A DNA stretch of 64,000 bases from Xanthoparmelia taractica (taxonomy: Eukaryota > Ascomycota > Lecanoromycetes > Lecanorales > Parmeliaceae). Each line of letters starts with the position of its first letter. Position 1 is the first letter of the stretch. A model generated the notes under the pieces. It had not been told where the DNA came from. It ran no database searches and saw nothing but the letters and a program-made list of their open reading frames with translations. The position numbers and the translations under genes are program-made. The stretch spans positions 124,001-188,000 of the forward strand of contig JANQBS010000049.1 of NCBI GenBank assembly GCA_033085395.1. The letters run 5' to 3'. Shown here one piece after another: positions 1-9,568 of the stretch.

Positions 1-577
1 TCATGCCAGGGCCCCCTGACACCCCCGTCTTCTCTTTCAGTTCATGACCTCTTCGCTATCTTGTCTTTGTTTCGAAACAGGATTTCTCTCTCTCTCTCTT
101 CCCTCACATGTCTACTCTCGCCTGCATTGAACTTTTCATTGTGCATTGTTTTTTTTCTTTACCCTTTCAGCGTTTCCCGCGTGTAAAAAAAAAAAAGAAA
201 AAAAACATTGTACGGCTCCACTATGTCAATGTCAATGTCAATGTCAATGTTCTTTTCTGTCCATCCCATTGTTATCTCGCATGCACAATGACGATGATGC
301 ACACTCTTCTTCACATCTGGACTCGAGACCTCTTTGTGAAAACATGCAAGTGTCGTGCTTACTATGCTATTCGTGGCCACGATGTATACATCTATCTCCT
401 AGATCTTTTGTTCTCTCTCCTACCCCGACACTGACCGACACACCCCTTCCCCCCCAACTCTCACGAAACCCCATCCATCCATCCATCCAATCAAACCAAA
501 CCAATCCAACCCAGCTATACATACATACATATACACAAAAAAACAAAACCCCCCCCCCGGACCAAAACCACCAAACC
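1..577. other. Non-coding, low-complexity upstream region
   Basis: No gene is supported here. The stretch is rich in simple sequence: a CT tract near 85-100, an A-rich tract near 185-207, a TGTCAA hexamer repeated about five times near 225-250, CCAT repeats near 473-490 and a C-run near 550. An open frame reads through into the gene at 578, but the encoded residues are low-complexity, so I place the start at 578 and treat this as promoter and leader. Confidence 0.6.
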
Positions 578-1402
578 ATGCACCCCTTCCACCCCCTGCA
601 CACCCTCCCCCTCCCCCTTCCAACTCTAACCTATACCACCACCATCCTCCTCCTCCTCCCCCTCCTCCTCTCACCACCCCCCACCACCGCCACATCACTA
701 ACAATCCACAACACCAGCCCCAAACCCATATGCTACAGCACCGAGCTCTCCACCGGCACATTCCCCACAACCACAACCTGCGGCCCGGCCTCCCTCCCCG
801 GCATATCCGTTCTCCCAGGCCAAAAAACCTCCATCGCGCTCGCGTCAACTTTCAATGGGGCTTTGACGGCTTGGGTCGCCAACACCACTACTAGCAAGAA
901 TGGAAACGATGGAAACAATGGAGATAACAACAATGGTATCAGAGGCGCGAGGTACGAAATCAACTTCGCAGCCGCCAACCCGGCAGGATCGACCTGGTAC
1001 GACGCCGACTACCGACTCGGCATGTCGGACGGCACGCTCGGACCCCTCGACAACCGACGCCTCGATAACGGACAGTCCTCTCTTTCGGGCGAACCCGACG
1101 CCCTGGCGAAAGCAAACGCCGCATGGCCGCCCCGGCCCCACACGCAAGACAAGGCCACTCTGCTCTCCTACCCTCAGTATTTGAGGCAGGGGGACGACGG
1201 GAAGTTGAGTTTCGTGTACTGCGATGCGCAGGCGCCGGCGATCGTGGTGGAGTTTTTGCAGGTTACGGCGGCGTTTGATGCGTATGTTGATGCGGGGAGT
1301 GTGGCGGGTGGTGGGGGGAGTGGGAGTGCGGAGGCGGTGAGGATGGCGGATGAGAGGAGTTTGGTTGTGGGGACGCAGGAGATGTTGATTGTGGCGTACT
1401 AG
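578..1402 (+). CDS. Predicted secreted protein, possibly thaumatin-like fold
   Basis: A single-exon protein of 274 aa. I chose the ATG at 578 because the frame upstream is low-complexity and this start gives a signal peptide: a short N-terminus, then a leucine-rich hydrophobic stretch (about residues 20-40), ending near a Thr/Pro-rich segment before the mature domain. The mature part begins with SLTIHNTSPKPICYS, has few cysteines, a glycine/asparagine-rich linker (about 105-125) and the motif TWYDADYRLGMSDGTLGP. The order of a beta-strand start, a YEI-like strand and a YD-x-GMSD turn recalls fungal secreted thaumatin-like or Bys1-like proteins. That is a resemblance, not a firm assignment. 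The C-terminus is glycine/serine-rich followed by a charged strand. Function unknown; probably extracellular or wall-associated. Confidence 0.7.
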   Translation: MHPFHPLHTLPLPLPTLTYTTTILLLLPLLLSPPPTTATSLTIHNTSPKPICYSTELSTGTFPTTTTCGPASLPGISVLPGQKTSIALASTFNGALTAWVANTTTSKNGNDGNNGDNNNGIRGARYEINFAAANPAGSTWYDADYRLGMSDGTLGPLDNRRLDNGQSSLSGEPDALAKANAAWPPRPHTQDKATLLSYPQYLRQGDDGKLSFVYCDAQAPAIVVEFLQVTAAFDAYVDAGSVAGGGGSGSAEAVRMADERSLVVGTQEMLIVAY

Positions 1403-2532
1403 GTGAGTTTGAGGGTGGGTGAGTTGGGTTGGTGCTTTGTATGAGTTGTCGTCTGGTGATGGAGTTTTATTTTGTATTTTTTTCTTTCCTTTGTGAGGAT
1501 ATTGGTCGCGCTCTTTCGATTCGATGCTTTTGGTGTGATTTGCTTTTTTGTGCAAGACGATACAAGTGCTTCTAATTCTAGAAACACACGATTCCAGAAT
1601 TACAACGTGGGAAAGTAATCAAGAAATCCGTTCGCATGCTCTCCGTTACTGCAACAATAGAGCCTGCCTTATAATGCCCCAACGGGAGCTTCCCAAGCAC
1701 TGACAAAGGCGATAGCAGTCGGATAAAAGTGAGTCGCACCTTTGCGAGTATGTTACGCGTGACATCTGAAGTTATGATTACCAGTAAAGTCATGAAAATC
1801 TCGACGTCTTCCACTAGCGTAATGGAAAATAGAAACGAAAAAGGACAAACTTATCTCGGCAGAGCGCAACGGCGTAACACACACACACATACATCCCATT
1901 GCTGAAAAAGAGAGCTATGCGCACGAATAACGTAAGAGATTCCAGCATATTAGGGGCAGCATCAACAGAGCTCCAGTGACGAACCCAAGTAGTTCTCAAC
2001 GGCATTAAAGGAAGCAACATTATCAGCCACGTCTGTATCTGACCCAGTGTAAGAAAACGTGACGAACGCAGTATCAGAGTTATTGGTCGATTTGCGGAGT
2101 GCAAAGGTCAGCGATAAACACAGGAGCTGTTGGGTATGTTAAGGCGCGTTTATAGTAGAATACCCAGTCAAAGTAAGAGGAACAGGGCTGACAACCGGCG
2201 GCCGCTGAAGCTATCTGTTATGGAATCTGACACGTATCGAGACTCCCTACAGTCGCTCGCTGGGCAGCACTCACAATCAGAGTCAAAACGATCCATGTGT
2301 TCCATGCACCTGTCTATAACCCCTCATGCCCCAAGCCTTTCCATCCGGAAGCCGTCCTGAATCTTCGAAATTTCATATACGGTCACTTTCATTCCAATGA
2401 AGAAGCAAGTCTTTCATAACATAAATAGAAACTACCCGGAGTCAGCTCCACACGTACCGCGAAACATGGAAAGCCCTATGCATAAAACTTACCTTGAAGT
2501 GGTACGCCAGTAAGCAGGTAGTTCCACATACT
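1403..2532. other. Intergenic, no supported gene
   Basis: Only short overlapping open frames without recognisable domains or convincing splice structure. The segment lies between the 3' ends of two convergent genes and presumably holds their terminators. Nothing else is visible apart from a short CA tract near 1880-1890. Confidence 0.5.
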
Positions 2533-4066
2533 CTACGCCCACATGTCATTACCATTTGGATCGTCCCTCGACACTGCTGGCGTCGACCAAGGATCCCTCC
2601 CAAAGGTAGCGTCGCTATGCTCTTGATCCACATTGTAGCCAATGTATGGGCTTGTTGCAGACAACCATGTCTGAGCAGGATCTACAAATTGAGACTGTTG
2701 GTGGTTGGAGCTTGGTTGAATTACTTGTTCAGTCGTCGAACTGTGGTCGCTTATTGGCGCAAGTGCTCTCGGATCCCCTGCTTCATGGATCGGTGCGTAG
2801 TTAAATAGGCTGTCTTCGTTGAGCAAATGCAAGTCGGGCTGGCGTGCGTTGTATACTCTTTCCACGAGAGCTGCTGCATGCATTGGATCGGATGGCCCAA
2901 GTTCGAGATCGCGCTGCAAATCTTTGACGACTTCCTGTTTCCAGATACTTCTTGATGATCTCCAGTCTAGTGGCATTTTCCAGAAATAGACCATTCCTGG
3001 CTGTAGCAACAAGCCCTCTATCACGTTAGTAGTATCCCACCCATCAAGTGTTTGACCCCGCTCGAAATGCTTTGCGATATGTTTGAGACGATCTCCAAAG
3101 CTGTGGACGAGGTGAATACAGAAGCCACATGACCACGCTTGCTTGTTGGTGGTTTTTTTCCACTTGTCTGCTACTGCTTCGCCTTGAGCTTTCTCCGGGA
3201 CGTTGTGACATTTCTTCAAATGTCTTACCAAATCGGCCCTTCTCTTGCAAAAGAATGAACCTGGGACTCCCTGTCCACATAGATGGGTATTGTGTGCGCC
3301 AAGATGCTTTTCGCTTGGGTTCAACGTTCCACAAAGGGAACATCTGACACAACCCTCGGCCTGGTCTACAGGACCCCCAAGCATGCAGAAGTAGGTATTC
3401 TCGTGCGCTTTCTCATGCCTCCTCCACTCCGAGATATTTTGGTAAGAGCGGTCTTCGCAGATTGTACACCAGTAGCGGTTGGTCGCCTTGGTTGCTTCCC
3501 GTGAAGTGTCGGTCTTGTCAAGCACCCTTTGCGAATGAAGGGAAGAAGCAATCAATGTGCTTTGATTGGAGCCTTCAGTCTGAACGAGGTTGGGTGGTGC
3601 GCTAGCGGCAGGAGTGTAGAGATTTTCTCGCACCTGCCCTGATGAAGAGAGGTATGCGAAGCTAGGTGCTTGAAAGGTATCATCCTGAGGGTACCTGCGC
3701 TGTTTGGATTCACTCACTAATCGATGTCAGCTCTTGTAACATCAGGAGATATGCTACAGTCTCACAGGCCTTCCGAGCTTCCTTCAACCAAGTCCTGATG
3801 TCGACATCAGGATAATCTCTAAGGGCCCAGACCGCCCGATATTGGTCCAGTGAGAGTGAGCCATGACCAGGAGAGTAGAGAAGATTCTGACGAAGCGATC
3901 GAGCAAACTTGAGGTAGGCAAAGATATCATCGTCGTGCTGATCGAGTAGGATGGTGATGGCCTTGAGGCTGGTGAGCGGCTCTAAACTAGCTGTATCAGT
4001 GTTGCCGTTGCTAGCCGAATAAGCTAAGCCCGAATTGGCTCTCTGCAGCCTGTCAAAATTCAGCAT
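2533..4066 (-). CDS. C2H2-type zinc-finger protein (fungal)
   Basis: Modelled as two exons: 4066-3718 and 3668-2533, joined by a 49-bp intron (donor GTGAGT at 3717, acceptor CAAG), giving 494 aa. The downstream frame has no ATG at its beginning (it opens with GTG), which is why I join it. Exon 1 is helical and unrecognised. Exon 2 carries cysteine/histidine clusters: YWCTICEDRSYQ..HEKAH, a CxxC pair (CSLCGTL), a CKRRADLVRHLKKCH finger, and WSCGFCIHLV...RLKHIAKHFERG followed by a WD..VI.GLLLQPG segment. That last block is typical of fungal C2H2 proteins of the regulator type. A nuclear DNA-binding role is inferred. The acceptor is not ideal, so the junction, and whether exon 1 belongs to the same gene, remain less certain than the zinc-finger part. 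Confidence 0.75.
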
Positions 4067-6052
4067 TCTCGATCAGTAGAAGTATTGAGAAAAAGGAAGA
4101 AAAGGATGGAAAGTTGAGAGGGAAGAGGAAGCATTACAAGTGGTTTTTACAACTGTCTTCTGGCCTGTCTGGCCTGGCCTAAAATCTTTCAAGAAGGGTT
4201 GAGACTTTTGTATGCCATACTGTGCTGCATAATGCATAATGATATAGAAAGATAGAAATTGAAGTTAGGTGTAAGCTGCATAATGTAGCGTATGCAAGAG
4301 AGGGGCACGTCAAAATTCTTAGCACCGGGGCTTAGCCGTCATTATGTGACCTTCTTTCAATTATCCGACCCCTACTTTCAACTAATCTAAGCCAGTTATG
4401 GAAGTTTTAAAGAAATCCCGACGACACGCTCAATCGAGATCCGAAGTGCTGGGTTGGCGGCCCCCAGAATACTTCTACTTCGTACACTTTGCTAGGCTTT
4501 CCAGATCGGCCCCTGGAGCGTTTGAATATGCCGTCATTCTCGTAGGGCTATGACCCTATAGGAGTCTGAATTTCTGAGCCTTTCCGTGACAACGGCAAGG
4601 GTCCAATAGTACTCCATAGAAATCATTCACAGCATTTGGCCTATTAAAACATAGCTTTCCTATCTGCTTCATCAATGGGCTTCTGAGCGGTGATCCAGCG
4701 TTGTCGCGCACACCCCGATCCTCTTTGGGAACGAGGGAAGGAAATGAAAGAAAAGAAAAGGAAAGCAAGCGGACCTTTTAGGGGCAACAACTTCAGGCTA
4801 AAGGCACTCTAGCCCTGCGGCTGACACGCCCCGAGACCAACCGCTTATTTCCACAGGCACGAGGGTTGGTACTTTAAAGAAGCGCTTGTGGCCACGCGGA
4901 AGTAATTGATCGAAAAAACGTCCGTCTGCATGATTCTGGAGTGGACTAGCAAAGACTGCTTCTATCCGCAGTCCCCGGTTCGCTCGTTCCCCCACCCCTG
5001 GCCCACGCTCCAATTGTCAACTGGTCTCGACGAATGTCTAGTAGGATGTCGCCTTTCAAGACCTGAGGAGGTGTTTCTGCAGGGTTTACCTCCCAACGTC
5101 TACCTATTGGCGGTGTGGCCAAGCATTACCACCAATCAGGATATGCTCGGTCCCGCTCGCGTTTTGGATAAGGCAAGTCGGATTGGGCCATGAAGACAGA
5201 ACATGATAGCACTACAGTCTCCACTGGCAGTACTTGGTCGTGCAATAAGACCTGTCGCCTTCTTCCTGAGTTGAGGAGGAGCTGCCCAAAGCTCTTCAGG
5301 ATCACAACGGTGCCTAGCGTTCGAACACAACCCATCTAGTAGCTGATTCGGGATAATCAAGCTTAGTCTCAGGTTGGAACCCAAGTACAATGGAGATCCA
5401 ATCAACTTCTATCAAATGCTATCATATCATCCATCACTATAACACAAAGATCTCCGCAATCTCAATCACGATAAAATTCTATTTTGGTTAACCACTGCTA
5501 TAACCTCCCTCATCCCCAAAGGATAATATTAGCAAATCGCAGTCAAGACACAGCTCAGTTCTGAGTAGTGCTGTTGTGAGATCATACATGAGAAGTTGCC
5601 TATCAAAAGGCCAAAGCTTCCAATATCTCCTACTTGAGAGACGCCGCAGGAAATCAGTCCGTCTTCCCCCTTGAAGCTCCCTCCTTTATCCAATTGTTCA
5701 ACCGCAGTGAACCTCAACAAAAGACTTGTCATCCAATGAATATTGTTTTCGACAATCCCTCAAACCATTGCGACAATCCCTCCACAAACCATCCATGACA
5801 ATTATTCTCCTCGACAATGCCACCATTGTATATCACAATGACGATCTTTGCCCTCCATTGCCCTCCCCATCATAATTCAAAGACATTGTCCCCCCATCCC
5901 TCCCTCCCTTCTCTCTCCTCTCTCCATTCCCCCATGCATCCCTTCATAAATACATAAACCACCACCACCGACCGCGCTCGCAGCACCTGCCCTATAAACA
6001 CTCACACACACTATACTATACCACACTCCACCTCAACAAACCCCTCACCACC
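4067..6052. other. Long intergenic region
   Basis: Nearly 2 kb between the divergent zinc-finger gene and the small ORF at 6053. Short open frames on both strands (for example 5136-5405 -) have no recognisable domain. The last 150 bases look like a promoter: pyrimidine-rich, with ATAAATA-like and CTATAAAC elements at about 5945-6000 and a CA/CT-rich leader before the ATG at 6053. Confidence 0.5.
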
Positions 6053-6316
6053 ATGCCCGCCCTACCCCTACCCCTACCCCTCCCCCTCCACCCCCGAAAC
6101 GACATCAGCGCTCTCCCCGCCTCCACCCCCATCTGTCCCATCGGCTGCTCAAACCCCAACAGCTGCCACCCGCTGCTGCTGGGCTTGGGCCTCATCTATA
6201 TATTCCTATTGCTCGTGACGCTGTTTGGATGCGACGGGGGGCAGCGGAGGAGTATTGTTGGGGAGAAGAGGGGGGAATCGTGTTCGGGGAAAGGGGCCGG
6301 GGCAGATGGTGGATAG
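6053..6316 (+). CDS. Small orphan protein with one membrane segment
   Basis: A possible 87-aa protein. Support comes from context: a CACCATG start, a TATA-like element about 60 bases upstream and a leader free of other ATGs nearby. The N-terminus is an LP repeat encoded by a CCCCTA hexamer array, followed by a short cysteine-containing segment (CPIGCSNPNSC), one strong hydrophobic segment (about residues 43-59) and a basic/glycine-rich tail. It could be a small tail-anchored or single-pass membrane protein. No family is recognised, and the tandem-repeat origin of the N-terminus means a chance ORF is possible. Confidence 0.4.
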   Translation: MPALPLPLPLPLHPRNDISALPASTPICPIGCSNPNSCHPLLLGLGLIYIFLLLVTLFGCDGGQRRSIVGEKRGESCSGKGAGADGG

Positions 6317-6906
6317 GCGGGAGACAGATTGATGGATGGATGGATGGCCTGGAGCTGTTTGTTTGATTTGTCTCGATTGGGAGATTCTGGGGTGGATAAG
6401 GTGGACAAAGGAAAAGGATAGGGGATTGTCCTTGTGCAGAGTACAGAAAGAAGGATTAGGTTTGTTTGTCCGTCTGAAACGTGTAGAAACCAAATCGAAC
6501 CAATCGAATCGATAAAGAAAGCTCTTTCTTTCTTTCTTTGTCCATCCATCATATTCAAACCCTTTCAAAGACCTAAAATCGACCACGCATCAAAAAACGA
6601 AAGTAAATAATGCACAAGAAACGTAGTAAAGAAAGAACAAAGCCCTACTGACTTACCATGCCAAAATCTCACCCTCACGACACTTCACGCTACCTACCTT
6701 AGTATTACCCACATCACGACAAGACAACCGTCTCAAATGAACTAGTTCCCTTCAACCCTGAGCACCTTTCACCACCTCACCACGACAACCCCCCCCACCC
6801 AATAAACCAAACCTACATTCCACCGTCATCACGCTTCACCCTCCACCCTCCACCCTTTTTACAAACCAACCCTCCTCCCGCCTCCCCCCCCCCCAAAAAA
6901 GAAACA
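6317..6906. other. Intergenic between two small ORFs
   Basis: No supported gene. It contains GGAT repeats (about 6330-6345), a CTTT repeat (about 6525-6540) and, before 6907, very C-rich sequence with a C-run next to an A-run (about 6885-6900). Presumably the 3' region of the first small ORF and the leader of the second. Confidence 0.4.
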
Positions 6907-7227
6907 ATGGGCTGCGTCCCCTCCCACCCCTCACTCCACCCCATCTCCTTCCACCCTTCCCACTCCCACTCCCACTCCCACTCCCACTCCTCCTCGCACA
7001 CCCACCTCCTCCCCCACACCCTCCCCCACACCCTCATCCCCAACCATCCCTTCTCCCCTCTTTCACCACCACCCCACTCGAAACCAAAATCAAAATCAAC
7101 TTCAAACCCCCACTCCCGCACCACCCGCTACTCGAAAATAACCCCAACGTCCAAAAACGGCGTCAAGTCGTCGCGGGTGAACAGGGTGCAGGTGGATGAG
7201 GAGAGCGGGGAGATATGGTATTATTGA
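6907..7227 (+). CDS. Small orphan protein, His/Ser repeat, possible N-myristoylation
   Basis: A possible 106-aa protein. The start context AAACAATGG is good for a fungal gene. The N-terminus MGCVPSHPS has Gly2 and Cys3, the arrangement seen in myristoylated and palmitoylated proteins. It is followed by an alternating Ser-His run encoded by a CACTCC array, a Pro/His-rich middle and a basic Ser/Lys-rich tail ending in a short acidic segment. No family is recognised. The repeat-encoded centre makes a chance ORF possible; the non-repeat C-terminal half, with balanced composition, argues somewhat for a real gene. Confidence 0.35.
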   Translation: MGCVPSHPSLHPISFHPSHSHSHSHSHSSSHTHLLPHTLPHTLIPNHPFSPLSPPPHSKPKSKSTSNPHSRTTRYSKITPTSKNGVKSSRVNRVQVDEESGEIWYY

Positions 7228-7244
7228 TTGGTGTTGATTAGTGG

Positions 7245-7320
7245 ATTGAGTTGGGGTTGGGGTTGGGGTTGGATTGAGTTGGGTTGGGGTTGGGGTTGGG
7301 TTTGGACTCGGTTGGGTTGA
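7245..7320 (+). repeat. TTGGGG-type G-rich hexamer array
   Basis: Runs of GGGTTGGGGTTGGGG and close variants, about ten G-tracts of three or four with TT spacers. The array is degenerate and single-stranded in bias (G on the + strand). It resembles telomere-like repeats and could form G-quadruplexes. It lies just 3' of the small ORF ending at 7227. Confidence 0.8.
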
Positions 7321-7731
7321 TTGGGGTCATGGGATGTATGTAGAGAGAGAGAGAGAGAGAGGGGTGGGGTATTGTGATGGAGGGAGGGAGGGAGTGGGTG
7401 AGGGAGAGAGGTTGGGTTAGAGCTTTGATGAGAGGTTTAGCCGGGGGCTTCTGTAGCGCAAAGGAGGATATCCACTTGGATTATTTTTCACATTCCCATG
7501 CTCGTGAGCTTTTGCTTTGTAGATGAGAATGCAGGATACCGCAGAATTGACTGCAAATGCCAGATGAGGACGGGGAAGAGCACAGTGACAGTATTCGAGG
7601 ATTCAAAGGAAGAATGGCATATTTAAACCAGTTGATCTTCGAGGCATGTCTCGAAAATAGATGACCGCGCATGGAAACTTTCTGCATAATTCACGATTTC
7701 CTACCCTCTCAACCTCCTCCTCCTACCTGAT
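7321..7731. other. Simple-repeat region
   Basis: Starts with a GA dinucleotide tract (about 7343-7361) and GGGA repeats (about 7378-7395), then ordinary sequence without a supported gene. It is likely the shared 3' region of the small ORF on the left and the minus-strand gene on the right. Confidence 0.5.
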
Positions 7732-8399
7732 TCAAGCAGTCTCGACCATCATCCCAGCCAGCGTACTGCCAACCTCATCATCCACTTTCGCCCCGATAAA
7801 CCCACTTCCAATATTCCCCAACCCCTCGACCTCAATCATCCACTCTCCGCTCCAGCACGCCTCCCTATCCAGGAAAGTCCCGACCCCATACATCGTATCG
7901 ACGAGCATGCCCCACGTCAACTGCCCCGTACGGTCGTGGCCATGATTCTCAATAAAGACAGTTGCCCCGCCATAAGACCATGAGACTGTATCGGTGGATA
8001 TGCGGCCATCACCATGGTTAAAGACAGTCGAGTGGTAGATGGAATTGAGCGCAGTGACCAGAGTCTGGTAGCTGAGGGTGGGGGCCAACGAACGTGGTGC
8101 CGTGTAAGCGAAGAACAAGAGGGTGGTACGCGAATTTGGCACGTGATATGTCTTTATTGGTCTTCGAAGCGGACTTGAAAGTGTTGGTATGTTAGAATGT
8201 TCCGATACCCAAGAACAATGTGGAAGTTGTGAGCCAAAGGTATAAGACGGGCCTACTTTGATCCTGTTGCAATGATCGTCTCGTTACTGAGACGCGACGA
8301 AAGTAGGGTCGAGGTATTTGGTTGGATGTTGGATATTGTCAAAGCTGACAAAATCCCGCTCGTGACAGCGAGTAACACAAAGAGAGAGTGGATATTCAT
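7732..8399 (-). CDS. Small predicted secreted protein of unknown function
   Basis: Two exons, 8399-8257 and 8173-7732, with an 83-bp intron (donor GTAGGC, branch CTAAC, acceptor TTTCAAG) that keeps the reading phase. The product is 194 aa. The start at 8399 gives a signal peptide: MNIHSLFVLLAVTSGILSA. The mature protein has one predicted N-glycosylation site (NET), then an alpha/beta-looking domain with FFAYTAPRSL, SWSYGGATVFIEN and a tryptophan-rich WSGEWMIEVEGLGNI segment near the C-terminus. The pattern resembles small secreted proteins common in plant-associated fungi, but I cannot name a family. No upstream start is needed because MNIHS lies directly before the hydrophobic core. Confidence 0.75.
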
Positions 8400-9568
8400 G
8401 ACCGAATGAGAAGAGAACGGCCTAATCAAAGATCGCACTCAGGAGCAGCAAAAGTAGAGATGTGATAAGTCGTCGAACGCACCGGCAATGCGGTTATTAG
8501 ACAAATCTCGTGGCTCTAGCCTCAGGGTCTTTCTGCACTTACAGAACCAGACCCTGATTCTGATTCATCTCGCGACCGGCGGAAGGGTACTCTAGAAGCA
8601 GAATTCTCAATTCCGCAAATTCTTATTTGCCGGTGAACTCCAGCTTTGGCCATGTCCGTAGCACAAACAACAGACTTAGTGAGATTGACCAGCGCCAAAG
8701 TCAATGCTTCCATGTATAGTGTAGACATGGTTACCATGAGCATCCTCGAGGAGTCGAGAATTGGATTTAGCGTCAATGAGAAATAAGTGAAAGCGGCAGT
8801 CGCGTATGAGACTACTCGTCAGAGAACGGCTACCGCCTCATGGCCCTTTTACCGACAGGTAGGCGCTACGTTGGTGGTAGGCGCTCCAGGCTCGCACTCA
8901 TCTCTTAATTCTCCCTTGAAAAGATCCTTGATACCTTTATACTCCACTCTATAAAAGATTGAGGAAGTCGTTGCGCGCCTCAAAGTGTAACGCCCTGGAG
9001 ACCTGACAATCGGACTCAAGTACACACGGTTTGCAGCCACAGAGATGTAATCAACATCCAGGACGTAACAGCGCGTAGAAGCCTGCGAGCGGAGAAGAGG
9101 TCGATCCCAGCTTATAAAAGACGGCATAGGCGATAGGACTCCGGTATTCAACATCACCAAGTCGGCGTGAGTCTCAAAGTGAAGGGACCAAAGCTGTTCC
9201 GCTCATTATCCCCAATAAGTATGGAGCATTAGCCCGTTTCGCCAGCGATGCTCTGTAAGCAGGATATGCATGTACGCTTTAGCCGAGCGCTCGCATAACG
9301 CCTGGGTAGGTCTAAAGTGCCACACTGCCAATGACAGTCTAGGAGTACTCATGATCAAGCTATAACGACCGTCTGCCAAACGAACCGAGATTGACCTCGA
9401 ACGTTTTGTTTCTGAACGAAGAGCCCTTTCCCTTGACGTGTTGTCCAGAAACAGCAAAGGAAACGGCCTTGATAGGTTGGGGGAAATGGGTGAAAGTCCA
9501 CGCCAGGGCCCTGCAGCCAGTTGGGCTCACACAAAGCCATCTCAACTACTCGATGTCAACGCCTCGGT
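8400..9568. other. Intergenic with possible decayed coding pieces
   Basis: Several minus-strand open frames (8522-8776, 8849-9160, 9206-9457, 9360-9545) look somewhat protein-like, but I cannot join them with sensible splice sites and recognise no domain. Either an undetected multi-exon gene or a relic lies here. The right part also holds the 3' end of the cyclophilin gene. Confidence 0.35.

Noticed and set aside
146..577. N-terminal extension of the first secreted protein
   Set aside because: The residues are low-complexity translations of simple repeats, and the signal peptide begins only at 578.
2533..3717. The zinc-finger frame as a separate gene starting at 3717
   Set aside because: The first codon is GTG, which is part of a GTGAGT splice donor, so it is better read as the second exon of a gene starting at 4066.
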